Under the pieces are notes generated by a model that saw only the letters and a list, made by a program, of their open reading frames with translations, had not been told where the DNA came from and did no database searches. A stretch of DNA of 64,000 bases from assembly GCA_964372095.1 (NCBI GenBank), contig CAYJPV010000003.1:124001-188000 (forward strand). Reading direction: 5' to 3'. The translations under genes and the position numbers were made by a program. This DNA is from CAYJPV01 sp964372095. Its GTDB lineage: Bacteria; Acidobacteriota; Vicinamibacteria; Vicinamibacterales; JAKQTR01. Below are positions 50,269 to 58,790 of this stretch, piece after piece (position 1 is the first letter of the stretch; each line of letters begins with the position of its first letter).

Positions 50269-53148
50269 ATGATGACCGGACGACGCGCGTACATACTCCT
50301 GGCCGCGGTGGTGCTGGCCGCCCCGGCGGCACACGGCCGCGTGCCGCCGGTCCTCCACGCAGCGCGGTCGGCGCCGCTGCAGGTACCGGCCGGGCCGGCC
50401 GAGCCGGACACGATACGCCACGGCGACTTCACGCTCACGTACGACACGCGCGGCGTCACCGGCCTCTCGACGCCGCGCGATCCCCACGCCGCACAAGTCA
50501 TCGCCCCGGGCAGCCGCCTGGGCATCGCCCTCAAGTACCGGGTCGAAGGCGGCGACTGGCTGGACCTCTACCAAGCCGGCCCAGTCGTGCAGCGCGACGA
50601 GACGGCGGTCGCCTACCGCGTCGACGTCGACGGGACCGTTCTCAAGTCGTCACAGACCTTCCGAACGGACGGCCGTGTGCTGGACTGGACCATCGAGATC
50701 GCCAATCGAATGCCCTTCCCCGTCGAGGTGGGCGATCTCGCGTTCGCCTTGCCGTGGCGCGCGCCCGGCGGCGAGGATCCCGACGCCATCTTCGAGCGCA
50801 GCTGGACCAAACACCAGTTCATCTCGGGCCATGGCTCGTTCCTGTATTTCGTGCGCCCCAACGGCGAACCGCCGTACCTGGTGGTGACCACCCTGCCGGG
50901 CACGAAACTCGAGTACGTCACGTCTCCGGGCGGACGGGGAACCGGGTTCCAGGCTTTCGTCCACTCGGCACTGACCGGCGGCGGCGAGACACGGGGAACC
51001 TGGCGACAGCCCCACACGAACGCCCTGATCGGAGGGGCCGGCACGCCGGAGGCGTCCGTCCGCTGCGGCCTCCGGTTCCGCTGGGCATCGTCCTACGACG
51101 ACATGCGGACGATCCTGTACGACGAGGGCGCGTTCGACATTCGTGTCGTGCCCGGCATGACGGTACCCGACGACCTTGACGTCCACATTTCGCTGCACAC
51201 GCAAGCCCGTATCGAGGCCGTCCTGGCCGAGCACCAGGCACAGACGACCATCACGCCGCTCGGCGAGCCACGACCCGGTCACCACGTCTACCGCGTCCGT
51301 TTCGGCGCCCTCGGCGAGAACCGCCTGACAATCGTGCACGACGGCCGGCGCCAGACACACCTGGAGTTCTTCGTCACCGAGCCGATCGAGACATTGATCA
51401 AGAAACGTGCGCGGTTCCTCACGCAGCGGCAGCAGCACCGCGATCCCGGCAAGTGGTACGACGGGCTGTTTTCCGTCTACGACATGCGCGCCGGGAAGCT
51501 GCGGTCGCCCGACGACACCGATGGTTTCGACTACTGGTGGGGCTACGTCGTCGCCGCCGACGATCCCGTGCTGGGTAAGGCCCCGTTCCTCGCGTCGAAG
51601 AATCTCCGGTTTCCGAACCAGGACGAGATCGGCGCCATCGAGTACTACCTGCAGCGGTTCGTCTGGGGCAAACTCCAGCGCACCGACCAGGATCGGCCCT
51701 ACCCGTGGGGTCTGCACGGGGTGCCAAACTGGATCGAGACGCGCGATCCCAGGCTCCGGGCGCGCAGCTCGAACGCCAACCTGGACAAGATGAAGATCTG
51801 GCGGTCGTACGACTATCCGCACATGGTGATGTTGTACTTCCACATGTACGAGATCGCCACGCAGTATCCGTCGATGGTGAAGTACCTCGATGCGAAGGGC
51901 TATCTCGAGCGGGCGTACCAGACGGCGCGGGCGTACTTCACGTACCCGTACGACATCCTGCCCTGGTACGAGACGTACAAGTGGGGCTGCTACAACGAAC
52001 TGGTGATCCTGGAGCTGATCGCCGCCCTCGAGCGTGAAGGGCGTCCCGAGCACGCGGCCTGGCTGCGCGCCGAATGGGAGAAGAAGGTCAAGTACTTCGT
52101 CTACGACGACAAGTACCCCTTCCGCTCGGAGTACGCCATCGACCGCACGGCATTCGAGTCGAGCTACGCCCTGGCCAAGTACGGCGCCACGCACGACATG
52201 AAGCCGGATGCCAACCTCTGGTTCGACAAGAACAAGCAGCGCTGGTACTCGCATCCGTCGGTGAAGCGAGACGACTCCCGGACCTTCATGGAACGGCAGC
52301 TGCGGGCCGGCTTGGCCGTGCGGGGATGGCTCGAACCTGCCTACTACCTGCTCGGGGCCGACTTCACCGGTTCGTCGGACACGGGGGCGCTGAGTTACAT
52401 GGCGAAGATGGGGGGATGGGGCATCCTCGACTACGCGCTGAATTTCGCGCCAGCACCCTGGGACTGGCTCCAGCTGGGTTATGCGTCGTACCTGAGCTCG
52501 TGGGCGTTGATGAATACCGGACGGGCCGACACGAACTACGGGTTCTGGTTTCCCGGCCCCGAGAACGACGGGGCCTCGGGCTGGCAGTTCATGACCGCGA
52601 AGTACGGCCGCGGGTGGATTCGTAAGGACATGCCCCGCGGCCCGTGGCACTACGACGGCGAGATCGACCTGGGGTACGGCGCCGCCATTCGGATGGCGGC
52701 CACCATCGTCGCGGACGATCCGCTGTTCGGGCTGATTGCGTACGGCGGCACCCTCGGCACGACCGCGTCGCAGATGACCGTTGTCCCGAAGGATGGCCTG
52801 CGGCAGCGGCTCGGCGTCGTGCTGCCGCCCGGCAGCGGCCGAAGCCGCGTCTGTCCCGGAGACAGTCCCTGTACCTTGCGCATCGAACTTGCGCGAGACG
52901 GGTTCGCGGCGAACCAGCCCATCACGATCGATCGCGGGTTGAGGGCGTTGTCGTTCAGCGTGGAGAACCGGACCGGCGATGCGCATACCGTCACGATCCG
53001 CCTGGCGCTGCCGCGCGGGACGTCATGGGACGCGCGCGGGGGCGGCCGGGCGCTGCCGGTTGTCGCCAATCCCGACACCGACTATCCGTTCCGGGTCGAC
53101 GTGCCCCTGACGCCAGCGCCCGTGCGGGTGGAATTGCGACGACGGTAG
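50269..53148 (+). CDS. Exported DUF5695-type protein, probably glycoside-hydrolase-like
   Basis: A 959-residue protein with a signal peptide (YILLAAVVLAAPAAHG). An N-terminal beta-rich part of ~370 residues resembles the sandwich domain that precedes alpha/alpha-barrel glycosidases (DWTIEIANRMPFPVEVGDLA). The following ~400 residues are helical and aromatic-rich (PWGLHGVPNWIETRDPRL, WRSYDYPHMVMLYFHMYEIA, WGCYNELVILELIAALE, LGYASYLSSWALMNTG), a pattern I associate with DUF5695. The C-terminus is again beta-rich. No catalytic residues are established. Its neighbours (sulfatase, gamma-glutamyltransferase) fit polymer breakdown, which is inference. No clear ribosome-binding site. Confidence 0.7.
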   Translation: MMTGRRAYILLAAVVLAAPAAHGRVPPVLHAARSAPLQVPAGPAEPDTIRHGDFTLTYDTRGVTGLSTPRDPHAAQVIAPGSRLGIALKYRVEGGDWLDLYQAGPVVQRDETAVAYRVDVDGTVLKSSQTFRTDGRVLDWTIEIANRMPFPVEVGDLAFALPWRAPGGEDPDAIFERSWTKHQFISGHGSFLYFVRPNGEPPYLVVTTLPGTKLEYVTSPGGRGTGFQAFVHSALTGGGETRGTWRQPHTNALIGGAGTPEASVRCGLRFRWASSYDDMRTILYDEGAFDIRVVPGMTVPDDLDVHISLHTQARIEAVLAEHQAQTTITPLGEPRPGHHVYRVRFGALGENRLTIVHDGRRQTHLEFFVTEPIETLIKKRARFLTQRQQHRDPGKWYDGLFSVYDMRAGKLRSPDDTDGFDYWWGYVVAADDPVLGKAPFLASKNLRFPNQDEIGAIEYYLQRFVWGKLQRTDQDRPYPWGLHGVPNWIETRDPRLRARSSNANLDKMKIWRSYDYPHMVMLYFHMYEIATQYPSMVKYLDAKGYLERAYQTARAYFTYPYDILPWYETYKWGCYNELVILELIAALEREGRPEHAAWLRAEWEKKVKYFVYDDKYPFRSEYAIDRTAFESSYALAKYGATHDMKPDANLWFDKNKQRWYSHPSVKRDDSRTFMERQLRAGLAVRGWLEPAYYLLGADFTGSSDTGALSYMAKMGGWGILDYALNFAPAPWDWLQLGYASYLSSWALMNTGRADTNYGFWFPGPENDGASGWQFMTAKYGRGWIRKDMPRGPWHYDGEIDLGYGAAIRMAATIVADDPLFGLIAYGGTLGTTASQMTVVPKDGLRQRLGVVLPPGSGRSRVCPGDSPCTLRIELARDGFAANQPITIDRGLRALSFSVENRTGDAHTVTIRLALPRGTSWDARGGGRALPVVANPDTDYPFRVDVPLTPAPVRVELRRR

Positions 53149-53165
53149 ATCCGGGCGCCCGGCTG

Positions 53166-53211
53166 CTTCCTACTGTCTACTTCCTACTGTCTACTTCCTA
53201 CTGTCTACTTC
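53166..53211. repeat. CTTCCTA/CTGTCTA heptamer array overlapping a stop codon
   Basis: Six alternating 7-bp units and CTTC. The TAG stop of the minus-strand sulfatase lies in the last CTGTCTA unit. Read from the gene, the units are GAAGTAG and ACAGTAG. Confidence 0.95.
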
Positions 53212-54692
53212 TTCACCAACGGAAACAGATCCGACTCCGTCCGCGCGGTCTTCATGATCGTCTCGATCCGCGTCACGATGTCGGCGTGGGCCGCGGCGAC
53301 GTTCCGGTTCTCGGCGATGTCCGTCGCGAGGTTGTAGAGCTCGAACGCACCGGTGGCCGCAGCGCGGATGCCCTTCCAGTTGCCGAGACGCACGACCTGC
53401 TTGCCCTGGAACTCCCAGTAGAGGTACTCCCGCGGGGGTTGCGCCAACGAGCGGCCTTCGAGGGCCGCCACCATCGACAGCCCGTCGCTGCCGGCTGGCG
53501 TGGGGATGCCCGCCAGGGCGGCGAACGTCGGCATGTAGTCCTCGAACGCCGACACGTGCCCGCTCACGATCCCGGCGGGAATCCGCCCGGTCCAGCGTGC
53601 GACCATCGGCACGCGAATGCCCCCTTCGTAGACCATCGTCTTCAGCCCTCGCAGAGGCGCGGCGCTCTCGAAGAACGCCGAGTCGGTGCCCCCGTTGAAC
53701 GTCGGGCCGTTGTCGCTGGTGAAGATGAAGAGCGTGTCGCGGCCAAGTCCGAGTTCGTCGACCAGCGCCGTCAGCCGGCCAACCTCGCGGTCGAGCCGGG
53801 TCACCATCGCGGCGTACGCGGCGCGGGGCGTTCGATGCGGCAGGTACCCTTTGTCGCCCCGGTAGGGTGACTCGGGGAAGGCGTCCGTGTACTCCGCCAG
53901 CGAGTCGTCGGGTACCTGCAGGGCGGCATGCGGCACGGTTGGGGCGAAGTACAGGAAGAAGGGGCCCGCGCGGTTCGCACGGATGAACGCACGGGCTTCG
54001 TCGCCCATCATGTCGAGGGCGTACTGGGTGCCTCCGTACCGAGCGTAGGTCGCACGATCCGGCAGGGCCGCGCCGGCCGGGAGCTTCTCGTGCGGATAGA
54101 TGCCGGGGTTGGCGAGCGGAACCTTCGTCGTATCGCGCCACAGGAACGCCGGATAGTGGTTGTGGGCAATCCGCTGGCACAGGAAGCCGAAGAACCGATC
54201 GAAGCCCAGCGTGTTCGGCGCGCCGGAACTGCCCGGCCCGCCAAGGCCCCACTTGCCCACGACGGCGGTGGCGTAGCCCGCCTGCTTCAGCATGGACGCG
54301 ATCGTCACGGTGCCGGCCGGGAGCGGGCGCTGTCCCTCGAGCGCGGGATCGCGCCACACATCCCCGCGAAATCCCATTTCGTCGTTGTCGCGGATGTAAG
54401 CGTGGCCTGTATGTCTGCCCGTGAGCAGCACGCCCCGGGAAGGCGCGCACACAGGGCTGCCGGAGTAGTGATCGGTCATCCGGATGCCGCTCTGCGCGAG
54501 CCGGTCGATGTGCGGGGTACGGATCCTGGTCTGGCCGTAGACGCCCACCTCGTTGTAGCCGAGGTCGTCGGCCAGCACGAGGATGATATTGGGTGGGCGG
54601 TTGCCACCCTGCGCCACCGCATGCCCGGACGCCAACACGGCCGCTGCCGCTACCGCCACCGTCATCCAGGCTGCCAATCTCGGTCTCGTCAT
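53205..54692 (-). CDS. Secreted arylsulfatase-type sulfatase
   Basis: A 495-residue sulfatase with a signal peptide (VLASGHAVAQ). The metal site begins NIILVLADDLGYNEVGVYGQ, and the formylglycine signature is C82 in SPVCAPSRGVLLTGRHTG (CxPSR type). Further marks are AVVGKWGLGGP, TLFIFTSDNGPTFNGG and GGIRVPMVARWTGRI. Activity needs a formylglycine-generating enzyme, which is not in the window. It would remove sulfate from sugars or polymers in the periplasm. GGAGG lies 6 nt before the ATG. The gene ends inside a heptamer array. Confidence 0.93.
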   Translation of the reverse strand: MTRPRLAAWMTVAVAAAAVLASGHAVAQGGNRPPNIILVLADDLGYNEVGVYGQTRIRTPHIDRLAQSGIRMTDHYSGSPVCAPSRGVLLTGRHTGHAYIRDNDEMGFRGDVWRDPALEGQRPLPAGTVTIASMLKQAGYATAVVGKWGLGGPGSSGAPNTLGFDRFFGFLCQRIAHNHYPAFLWRDTTKVPLANPGIYPHEKLPAGAALPDRATYARYGGTQYALDMMGDEARAFIRANRAGPFFLYFAPTVPHAALQVPDDSLAEYTDAFPESPYRGDKGYLPHRTPRAAYAAMVTRLDREVGRLTALVDELGLGRDTLFIFTSDNGPTFNGGTDSAFFESAAPLRGLKTMVYEGGIRVPMVARWTGRIPAGIVSGHVSAFEDYMPTFAALAGIPTPAGSDGLSMVAALEGRSLAQPPREYLYWEFQGKQVVRLGNWKGIRAAATGAFELYNLATDIAENRNVAAAHADIVTRIETIMKTARTESDLFPLVKK

Positions 54693-54714
54693 CAGCCCCC
54701 TCCGCCCGGCGCCA

Positions 54715-54752
54715 TTTTAGGTCATATGCAAAAGGGGCCTGGCCCCTTTTTC
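54715..54752. repeat. Direct repeat with 21-bp palindrome, copy 2
   Basis: TTTTAGGTCATATGC followed by the AAAAGGGGCC/GGCCCCTTTT palindrome (54730-54750). The 38-bp unit recurs 88 bp downstream with one base changed. The minus strand TAAAAT here may be the -10 of the sulfatase gene. Confidence 0.9.
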
Positions 54753-54802
54753 GGGGTTCCCTGCCCGGGACGCCGAATTCGGCCCGCCCCGCGGGGTCTC
54801 CG

Positions 54803-54840
54803 TTTTAGGTCATTTGCAAAAGGGGCCTGGCCCCTTTTTC
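54803..54840. repeat. Direct repeat with 21-bp palindrome, copy 3
   Basis: TTTTAGGTCATTTGC plus the same palindrome (54818-54838). It ends 22 bp before the TACAAT box of the spermidine-synthase-like gene. Confidence 0.9.
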
Positions 54841-54861
54841 CGGAAAGTAGCCGCGCACCGA

Positions 54862-54867
54862 TACAAT
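54862..54867 (+). promoter_or_regulatory. -10 box TACAAT of the spermidine-synthase-like gene
   Basis: TACAAT is exactly 6 nt before the ATG and no Shine-Dalgarno is present, so a leaderless mRNA is likely. Confidence 0.55.
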
Positions 54868-54873
54868 AGCGGG

Positions 54874-56886
54874 ATGTTCACGGCTCCTCTGCGCATCTTC
54901 CTGGCGTCGTTCCTGATCCTCTTCCTCGAGATTGCCCTCATTCGATGGCTGCCGGCGCAGATCCGCCTGCTCTCGTACTTCTCGAACTTCATCCTGCTGG
55001 CGGCCTTCCTGGGCATCGGGATTGGTGCGCTGCTGGGGCGCATGCGGCGCTCCCTCTTTCTGTGGTACCCGCTGCTCCAGCTGGTCGTGATCGGCGTCGT
55101 GTACTTCTTCCGTCTGGAAGTACGCATCAACGCGCCCGGCAGCATCTACTTCACCAGCGGCACGAGCGATCCGGTGACGGCGATCGAGACGACGCTGTTG
55201 CTGCCGGTGCTGTTCGTGGCCGTTGCGATGCTCTTCATCGCCCTCGCCCAGCGGATGGCCCGGGAGATGACCGAGTTACCTCCCCTGCGCGCCTACACGA
55301 TCAATCTGGCCGGCAGCCTCGCGGGCGTCGCGGGTTTCGCGGTCGCGTCCTGGTTCGAGACCAGGCCGAGCACGTGGTTCGTGATCGCACTCGCGGCGTC
55401 GTTGCCCCTGTTGCGTGGCCCACGCTGGAAGACCGCGGCGATCGCCGGGGTGTTGTGTCTGGTGGCATCCGGCGCCCTGGTGGCCGACATGCAGCGCAAC
55501 ACCATTTGGTCCCCGTACTACAAGATCACGCTCAAGACCCAGGGCAGCGAGACGGTGGTGGAAGTCAACAACATCTGGCACCAGTCCATGGCGCCGGTGG
55601 GCACGAAAGAGTACTTCTACCAGTGGCCGTACATGGTGTTCGGCGATACGTTCAAGGACGCCCTCATCCTGGGCGCCGGGTCGGGCACGGACGTCGCCGC
55701 GGCACTGAAACACAACGTCGCGAACGTCGATGCCGTCGAGATCGATCCCGCCATCCTGCGCCTGGGCAAGCAGGGCCACCCGGACCGGCCGTATTCGGAC
55801 CCGCGCGTCCGGACGGTGGCCGATGACGCCCGGCATTTCCTCAGGACGACCGACAAGAAGTACGACCTCGTGGTGTTTGCCCTGATCGACTCGCTGACGC
55901 TCCAGTCGGCGTTCTCGGGCGTGCGTCTCGAGAGTTACATGTTCACGGAAGAGTCGTTCCGCGCCGTCAAGGACGTGCTGAAGCCCGACGGCGTGCTCGT
56001 GGTCTACAACTACTTCCGCGAACCCTGGCTGGTGGACCGCCTGGCCAATACGGCGGCCAGGGCCTTCGGCGAGGAGCCGATGGTGTACGTGCACCCGGCG
56101 AAAGACCAGCTCGGCGTGATGGTTGTCGGACCGCGGCTCAAGACCCTGGCGGCCTATCCCGTGCCGCCATCGGAAGTCACCGCCTACAACCAGGGCGCAC
56201 CGCTGGCGCCTGCCGTCAAGCACGTGCGCGACCAGACGATCGTGCCGGCCACGGACAACTGGCCGTTCCTGTACATGCGCGAACCGCACCTGCCCGCCCA
56301 CTACACGTCGGCGCTGGCCATCGTGCTGCTGGTCTCGGTCCTCTCGGTGTTCGGCGTCGTGCGCGGCGCCACCCACACGTGGTCGTGGGAGTTCTTCTTC
56401 CTGGGCGCGGGCTTCATGCTGCTCGAGACGAAGTCCATCATCCAGTTTGCGCTCCTGTGGGGATCGACATGGGTGGTGCCGTCCCTCACGATTGTGGCCG
56501 TCCTGGTGATGGCGCTCATCGCCAACTGGACCGTGTCTCACGTGGAGATCCGGCGCCCGCGCCTCATCGGCGCGGTTCTGCTGGGCCTGCTGGCGTTCAA
56601 CTACTTCGTCCCGGTCGGGACGTTCGGGATCGAGAACCGGATGATCGAGGCGCTCGTCTACAGCGTGCTGGTGTTCAGTCCGATCTTCTGCGCCGGCCTG
56701 CTGTTCGGTTCGAGCATCAAGCGCTCACCCGACGTCACGGTGGACTACGGCGCCAATCTGCTGGGGTCGATGGTCGGGGGCGTGGCCGAGTACCTCTCGC
56801 TGCTGATGGGCTTCCAGTTCCTCTTGATCCTGGTTGCCGGCTTCTACGTCGCGGCGCTGCTGACGCGCAGGGCCACTTCGTCCTGA
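54874..56886 (+). CDS. Polytopic membrane protein with spermidine synthase-like methyltransferase-fold domain
   Basis: A 670-residue protein. About six N-terminal membrane segments (FLASFLILFLEIALIRWL onward) precede a soluble Rossmann domain of the spermidine synthase type (ALILGAGSGTDVAAALKH, VDAVEIDPAILRLGKQGHP, VRTVADDARHFLRTTDKKYD). This is followed by ~7 more membrane segments (YTSALAIVLLVSVLSVFGVV, FFFLGAGFMLLETKSIIQFA). Many bacteria have such membrane-fused polyamine synthase homologues of unknown product. The AdoMet-binding glycines are intact, so it may bind AdoMet or a decarboxylated form. Its stop is 1 bp before the next gene, so the two are coupled. A TACAAT-N6 leaderless promoter precedes it. 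Confidence 0.85.
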   Translation: MFTAPLRIFLASFLILFLEIALIRWLPAQIRLLSYFSNFILLAAFLGIGIGALLGRMRRSLFLWYPLLQLVVIGVVYFFRLEVRINAPGSIYFTSGTSDPVTAIETTLLLPVLFVAVAMLFIALAQRMAREMTELPPLRAYTINLAGSLAGVAGFAVASWFETRPSTWFVIALAASLPLLRGPRWKTAAIAGVLCLVASGALVADMQRNTIWSPYYKITLKTQGSETVVEVNNIWHQSMAPVGTKEYFYQWPYMVFGDTFKDALILGAGSGTDVAAALKHNVANVDAVEIDPAILRLGKQGHPDRPYSDPRVRTVADDARHFLRTTDKKYDLVVFALIDSLTLQSAFSGVRLESYMFTEESFRAVKDVLKPDGVLVVYNYFREPWLVDRLANTAARAFGEEPMVYVHPAKDQLGVMVVGPRLKTLAAYPVPPSEVTAYNQGAPLAPAVKHVRDQTIVPATDNWPFLYMREPHLPAHYTSALAIVLLVSVLSVFGVVRGATHTWSWEFFFLGAGFMLLETKSIIQFALLWGSTWVVPSLTIVAVLVMALIANWTVSHVEIRRPRLIGAVLLGLLAFNYFVPVGTFGIENRMIEALVYSVLVFSPIFCAGLLFGSSIKRSPDVTVDYGANLLGSMVGGVAEYLSLLMGFQFLLILVAGFYVAALLTRRATSS

Positions 56887-56887
56887 C

Positions 56888-58402
56888 ATGGTCCCGGCCT
56901 TTCGCCACATCCCGCTGGGCGAACGGATCCCGGCCAGCGCCCACGCCGTGTCGTGCTCGCTGCCGACGATGCGCGACGTGTGCGGCTACGAGGAACGGGA
57001 CCCCGAGGTCCTGCGCCACGTCACGTCCGGGTATCCGCGGTTCGTCGTACACCCGTTCGCGCGGGAACTCGGGTCGCACCTGGCCGCCGGGGATCCGGCG
57101 CTGGCGGGACGGGCACTCTGGCTGACTTCGTCGGGGAGCATGGCGGCGCGCCTGATCGAGCACCTCGGGCCAGCCGCTGACGCCCGCCTGTACGACGGGC
57201 ACGGGGTCGTAGGCGTCTCGCATCCGGAATCCACGGTCCTCTCCGGCCGCGCGAAGACGTTCCTCCAGCACATCGGGGGATTCGTCTCGTCGCGGCAGGC
57301 CGAGGATCACCTGCTCAGGATGGGGCTGCGGACTGACGCGGCCCGGGAGGCCCTGTTCGCCGGAGACGGCGCGGCGGAGGCCGCGCGGCAGCTCGCCCGC
57401 GTGCTCCCCGGCACCACGGGCGCCGATCTCTTCATCGCGAACAACGGCATGAACGCCATTCACGCCGCGTTCCGTGCGGTGTCGGACATCCAGGCGGCAC
57501 GCGGGCGAACGGTCTGGCTGCAACTCGGCTGGCTCTACCTCGACACGATCGCGATCCTGCAGACATTCACGGCGGCGGAGGGCGATTACGTCTACGTGCG
57601 CGACGTCTTCGACACCGGCGGACTAGCACGCCTCTTCGCGCAGCACGGATCCCGGCTGGCCGGCGTGGTCGCCGAGGTTCCGACCAATCCGCTCGTGCAG
57701 ACCGCGGATCTGCCGGCCCTTGCCGCCCTGTGCCGCCGTCACGGCGCTCGCCTGCTTGTCGATCCGTCGATGTCGTCGGTCTACAACGTCGACGTCCTGT
57801 CCCACGCAGACGTGGTGGTAAGCAGCCTGACCAAGTACACGGGACACGAGGGCGACCTGACGGCCGGACTGGCTGCCGTCAATCCGCAGGGCCCCGACGC
57901 CGCCGCCCTCCGCACGGGCATTGGCCGATGGATTGATCCTCTGTACGCGCGCGATGCGGCGCGCCTGGCACACGAGATCGCCGAAACACCGGGCGTGGTC
58001 GCGGTCATCCGCGCGAGCACGCCGCGCGTCGTGGCCTTCCTCGAGCAGCACCCGGCGGTGCGGGACGTGTTCTGGGCGCGGCATCCGGCCAGCCGCACGC
58101 ACTACGTCCGGATCGCCAGGACACCGGACGCTGTCAGCGGCGTCATCACGTTCACATTGCGTGAACCCGGGTCCCTGGCCCGCGTGTACGACCGTCTCCG
58201 CCTGCCGAAAGGGCCGAGCTTCGGCATGAAGACGACGCTCGTGTGCCCGTTCATGTACCTCGCGCACTACGATCTCGTCACGACCGCAGCCGGCCGCGCG
58301 CGTCTGGTCGCCGATGGTCTGGATCCGGATCTGCTTCGGCTTTGCGTCGGCACGGAGCCGGTTGACGAGATCATCGCCGCGCTCGGCGAAGCGTTGTCGT
58401 GA
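56888..58402 (+). CDS. Cystathionine gamma-synthase-type PLP enzyme (long, Str2-like form)
   Basis: A 504-residue Cys/Met-metabolism PLP enzyme, ~110 longer than MetB. The N-terminus (IPASAHAVSCSLPTMRDVCG, YEERDPEVL, SGYPRFVVHPFARELG) resembles the long fungal cystathionine gamma-synthase (Str2) form as I remember it. The core has GADLFIANNGMNAIHAAF, AEVPTNPLVQTADLPALA, LLVDPSMSSVYNVDVL and the Schiff-base lysine in VVSSLTKYTGHEGDL. It would join cysteine with an activated homoserine, or run a related elimination. It starts 1 bp after the spermidine-synthase-like gene, which suggests a shared methionine/AdoMet theme. It is convergent with the kinase genes. Confidence 0.85.
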   Translation: MVPAFRHIPLGERIPASAHAVSCSLPTMRDVCGYEERDPEVLRHVTSGYPRFVVHPFARELGSHLAAGDPALAGRALWLTSSGSMAARLIEHLGPAADARLYDGHGVVGVSHPESTVLSGRAKTFLQHIGGFVSSRQAEDHLLRMGLRTDAAREALFAGDGAAEAARQLARVLPGTTGADLFIANNGMNAIHAAFRAVSDIQAARGRTVWLQLGWLYLDTIAILQTFTAAEGDYVYVRDVFDTGGLARLFAQHGSRLAGVVAEVPTNPLVQTADLPALAALCRRHGARLLVDPSMSSVYNVDVLSHADVVVSSLTKYTGHEGDLTAGLAAVNPQGPDAAALRTGIGRWIDPLYARDAARLAHEIAETPGVVAVIRASTPRVVAFLEQHPAVRDVFWARHPASRTHYVRIARTPDAVSGVITFTLREPGSLARVYDRLRLPKGPSFGMKTTLVCPFMYLAHYDLVTTAAGRARLVADGLDPDLLRLCVGTEPVDEIIAALGEALS

Positions 58403-58412
58403 GGGTTGCGGA

Positions 58413-58751
58413 TCAGGCGGCCATCGACATCGCCGCCCGAAGGGCCTCGGACAGCGTGGCCAGCCGATAGGGCTTCTGCACGAAGCCGGTGGCCCCGGGC
58501 ACGGGATCCTGCTCGGGGTAGCCGCTCGACAGGAGGACGGGAACGTCGGGATCGAGGCGGCGCAGTTCTCGAAGCGTCTCCCGCCCGCCCATCCTGGGCA
58601 TCGAGAGGTCGAGAAGCACGACGGTCACGAGCGCCCGGTTCGCGCTGAAGACGCGCAGCGCCTCCTCGCCGTCTCCGGCGAGCAGCGTGTCGAACCCGCA
58701 CCGCTCAACCATCACCTTGGCCAGCCGCCTGACGGCCGGTTCATCATCCAC
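58413..58751 (-). CDS. Response-regulator receiver domain, in frame with the upstream kinase across a TAG
   Basis: CheY-like receiver of about 112 residues. It has the acidic pair in VDDEPAVRRL, the phospho-acceptor in VVLLDLSMPRMGG, the Ser of SSGYPEQ and the Lys of FVQKPYRL. The only usable start is a GTG coding the Val of VDDEP, which would remove strand 1 (TVLI). The frame is open back to the TAG of the kinase gene, 13 codons upstream, and those codons read like a hybrid-kinase linker. So this may be the C-terminal domain of one hybrid kinase interrupted by an amber codon, not a separate gene. No output domain is present. Confidence 0.7.
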   Translation of the reverse strand: MDDEPAVRRLAKVMVERCGFDTLLAGDGEEALRVFSANRALVTVVLLDLSMPRMGGRETLRELRRLDPDVPVLLSSGYPEQDPVPGATGFVQKPYRLATLSEALRAAMSMAA

Positions 58752-58790
58752 GATGAGGACTGTGCCGCGGCCGGTCCACGTTGCTGCCGG

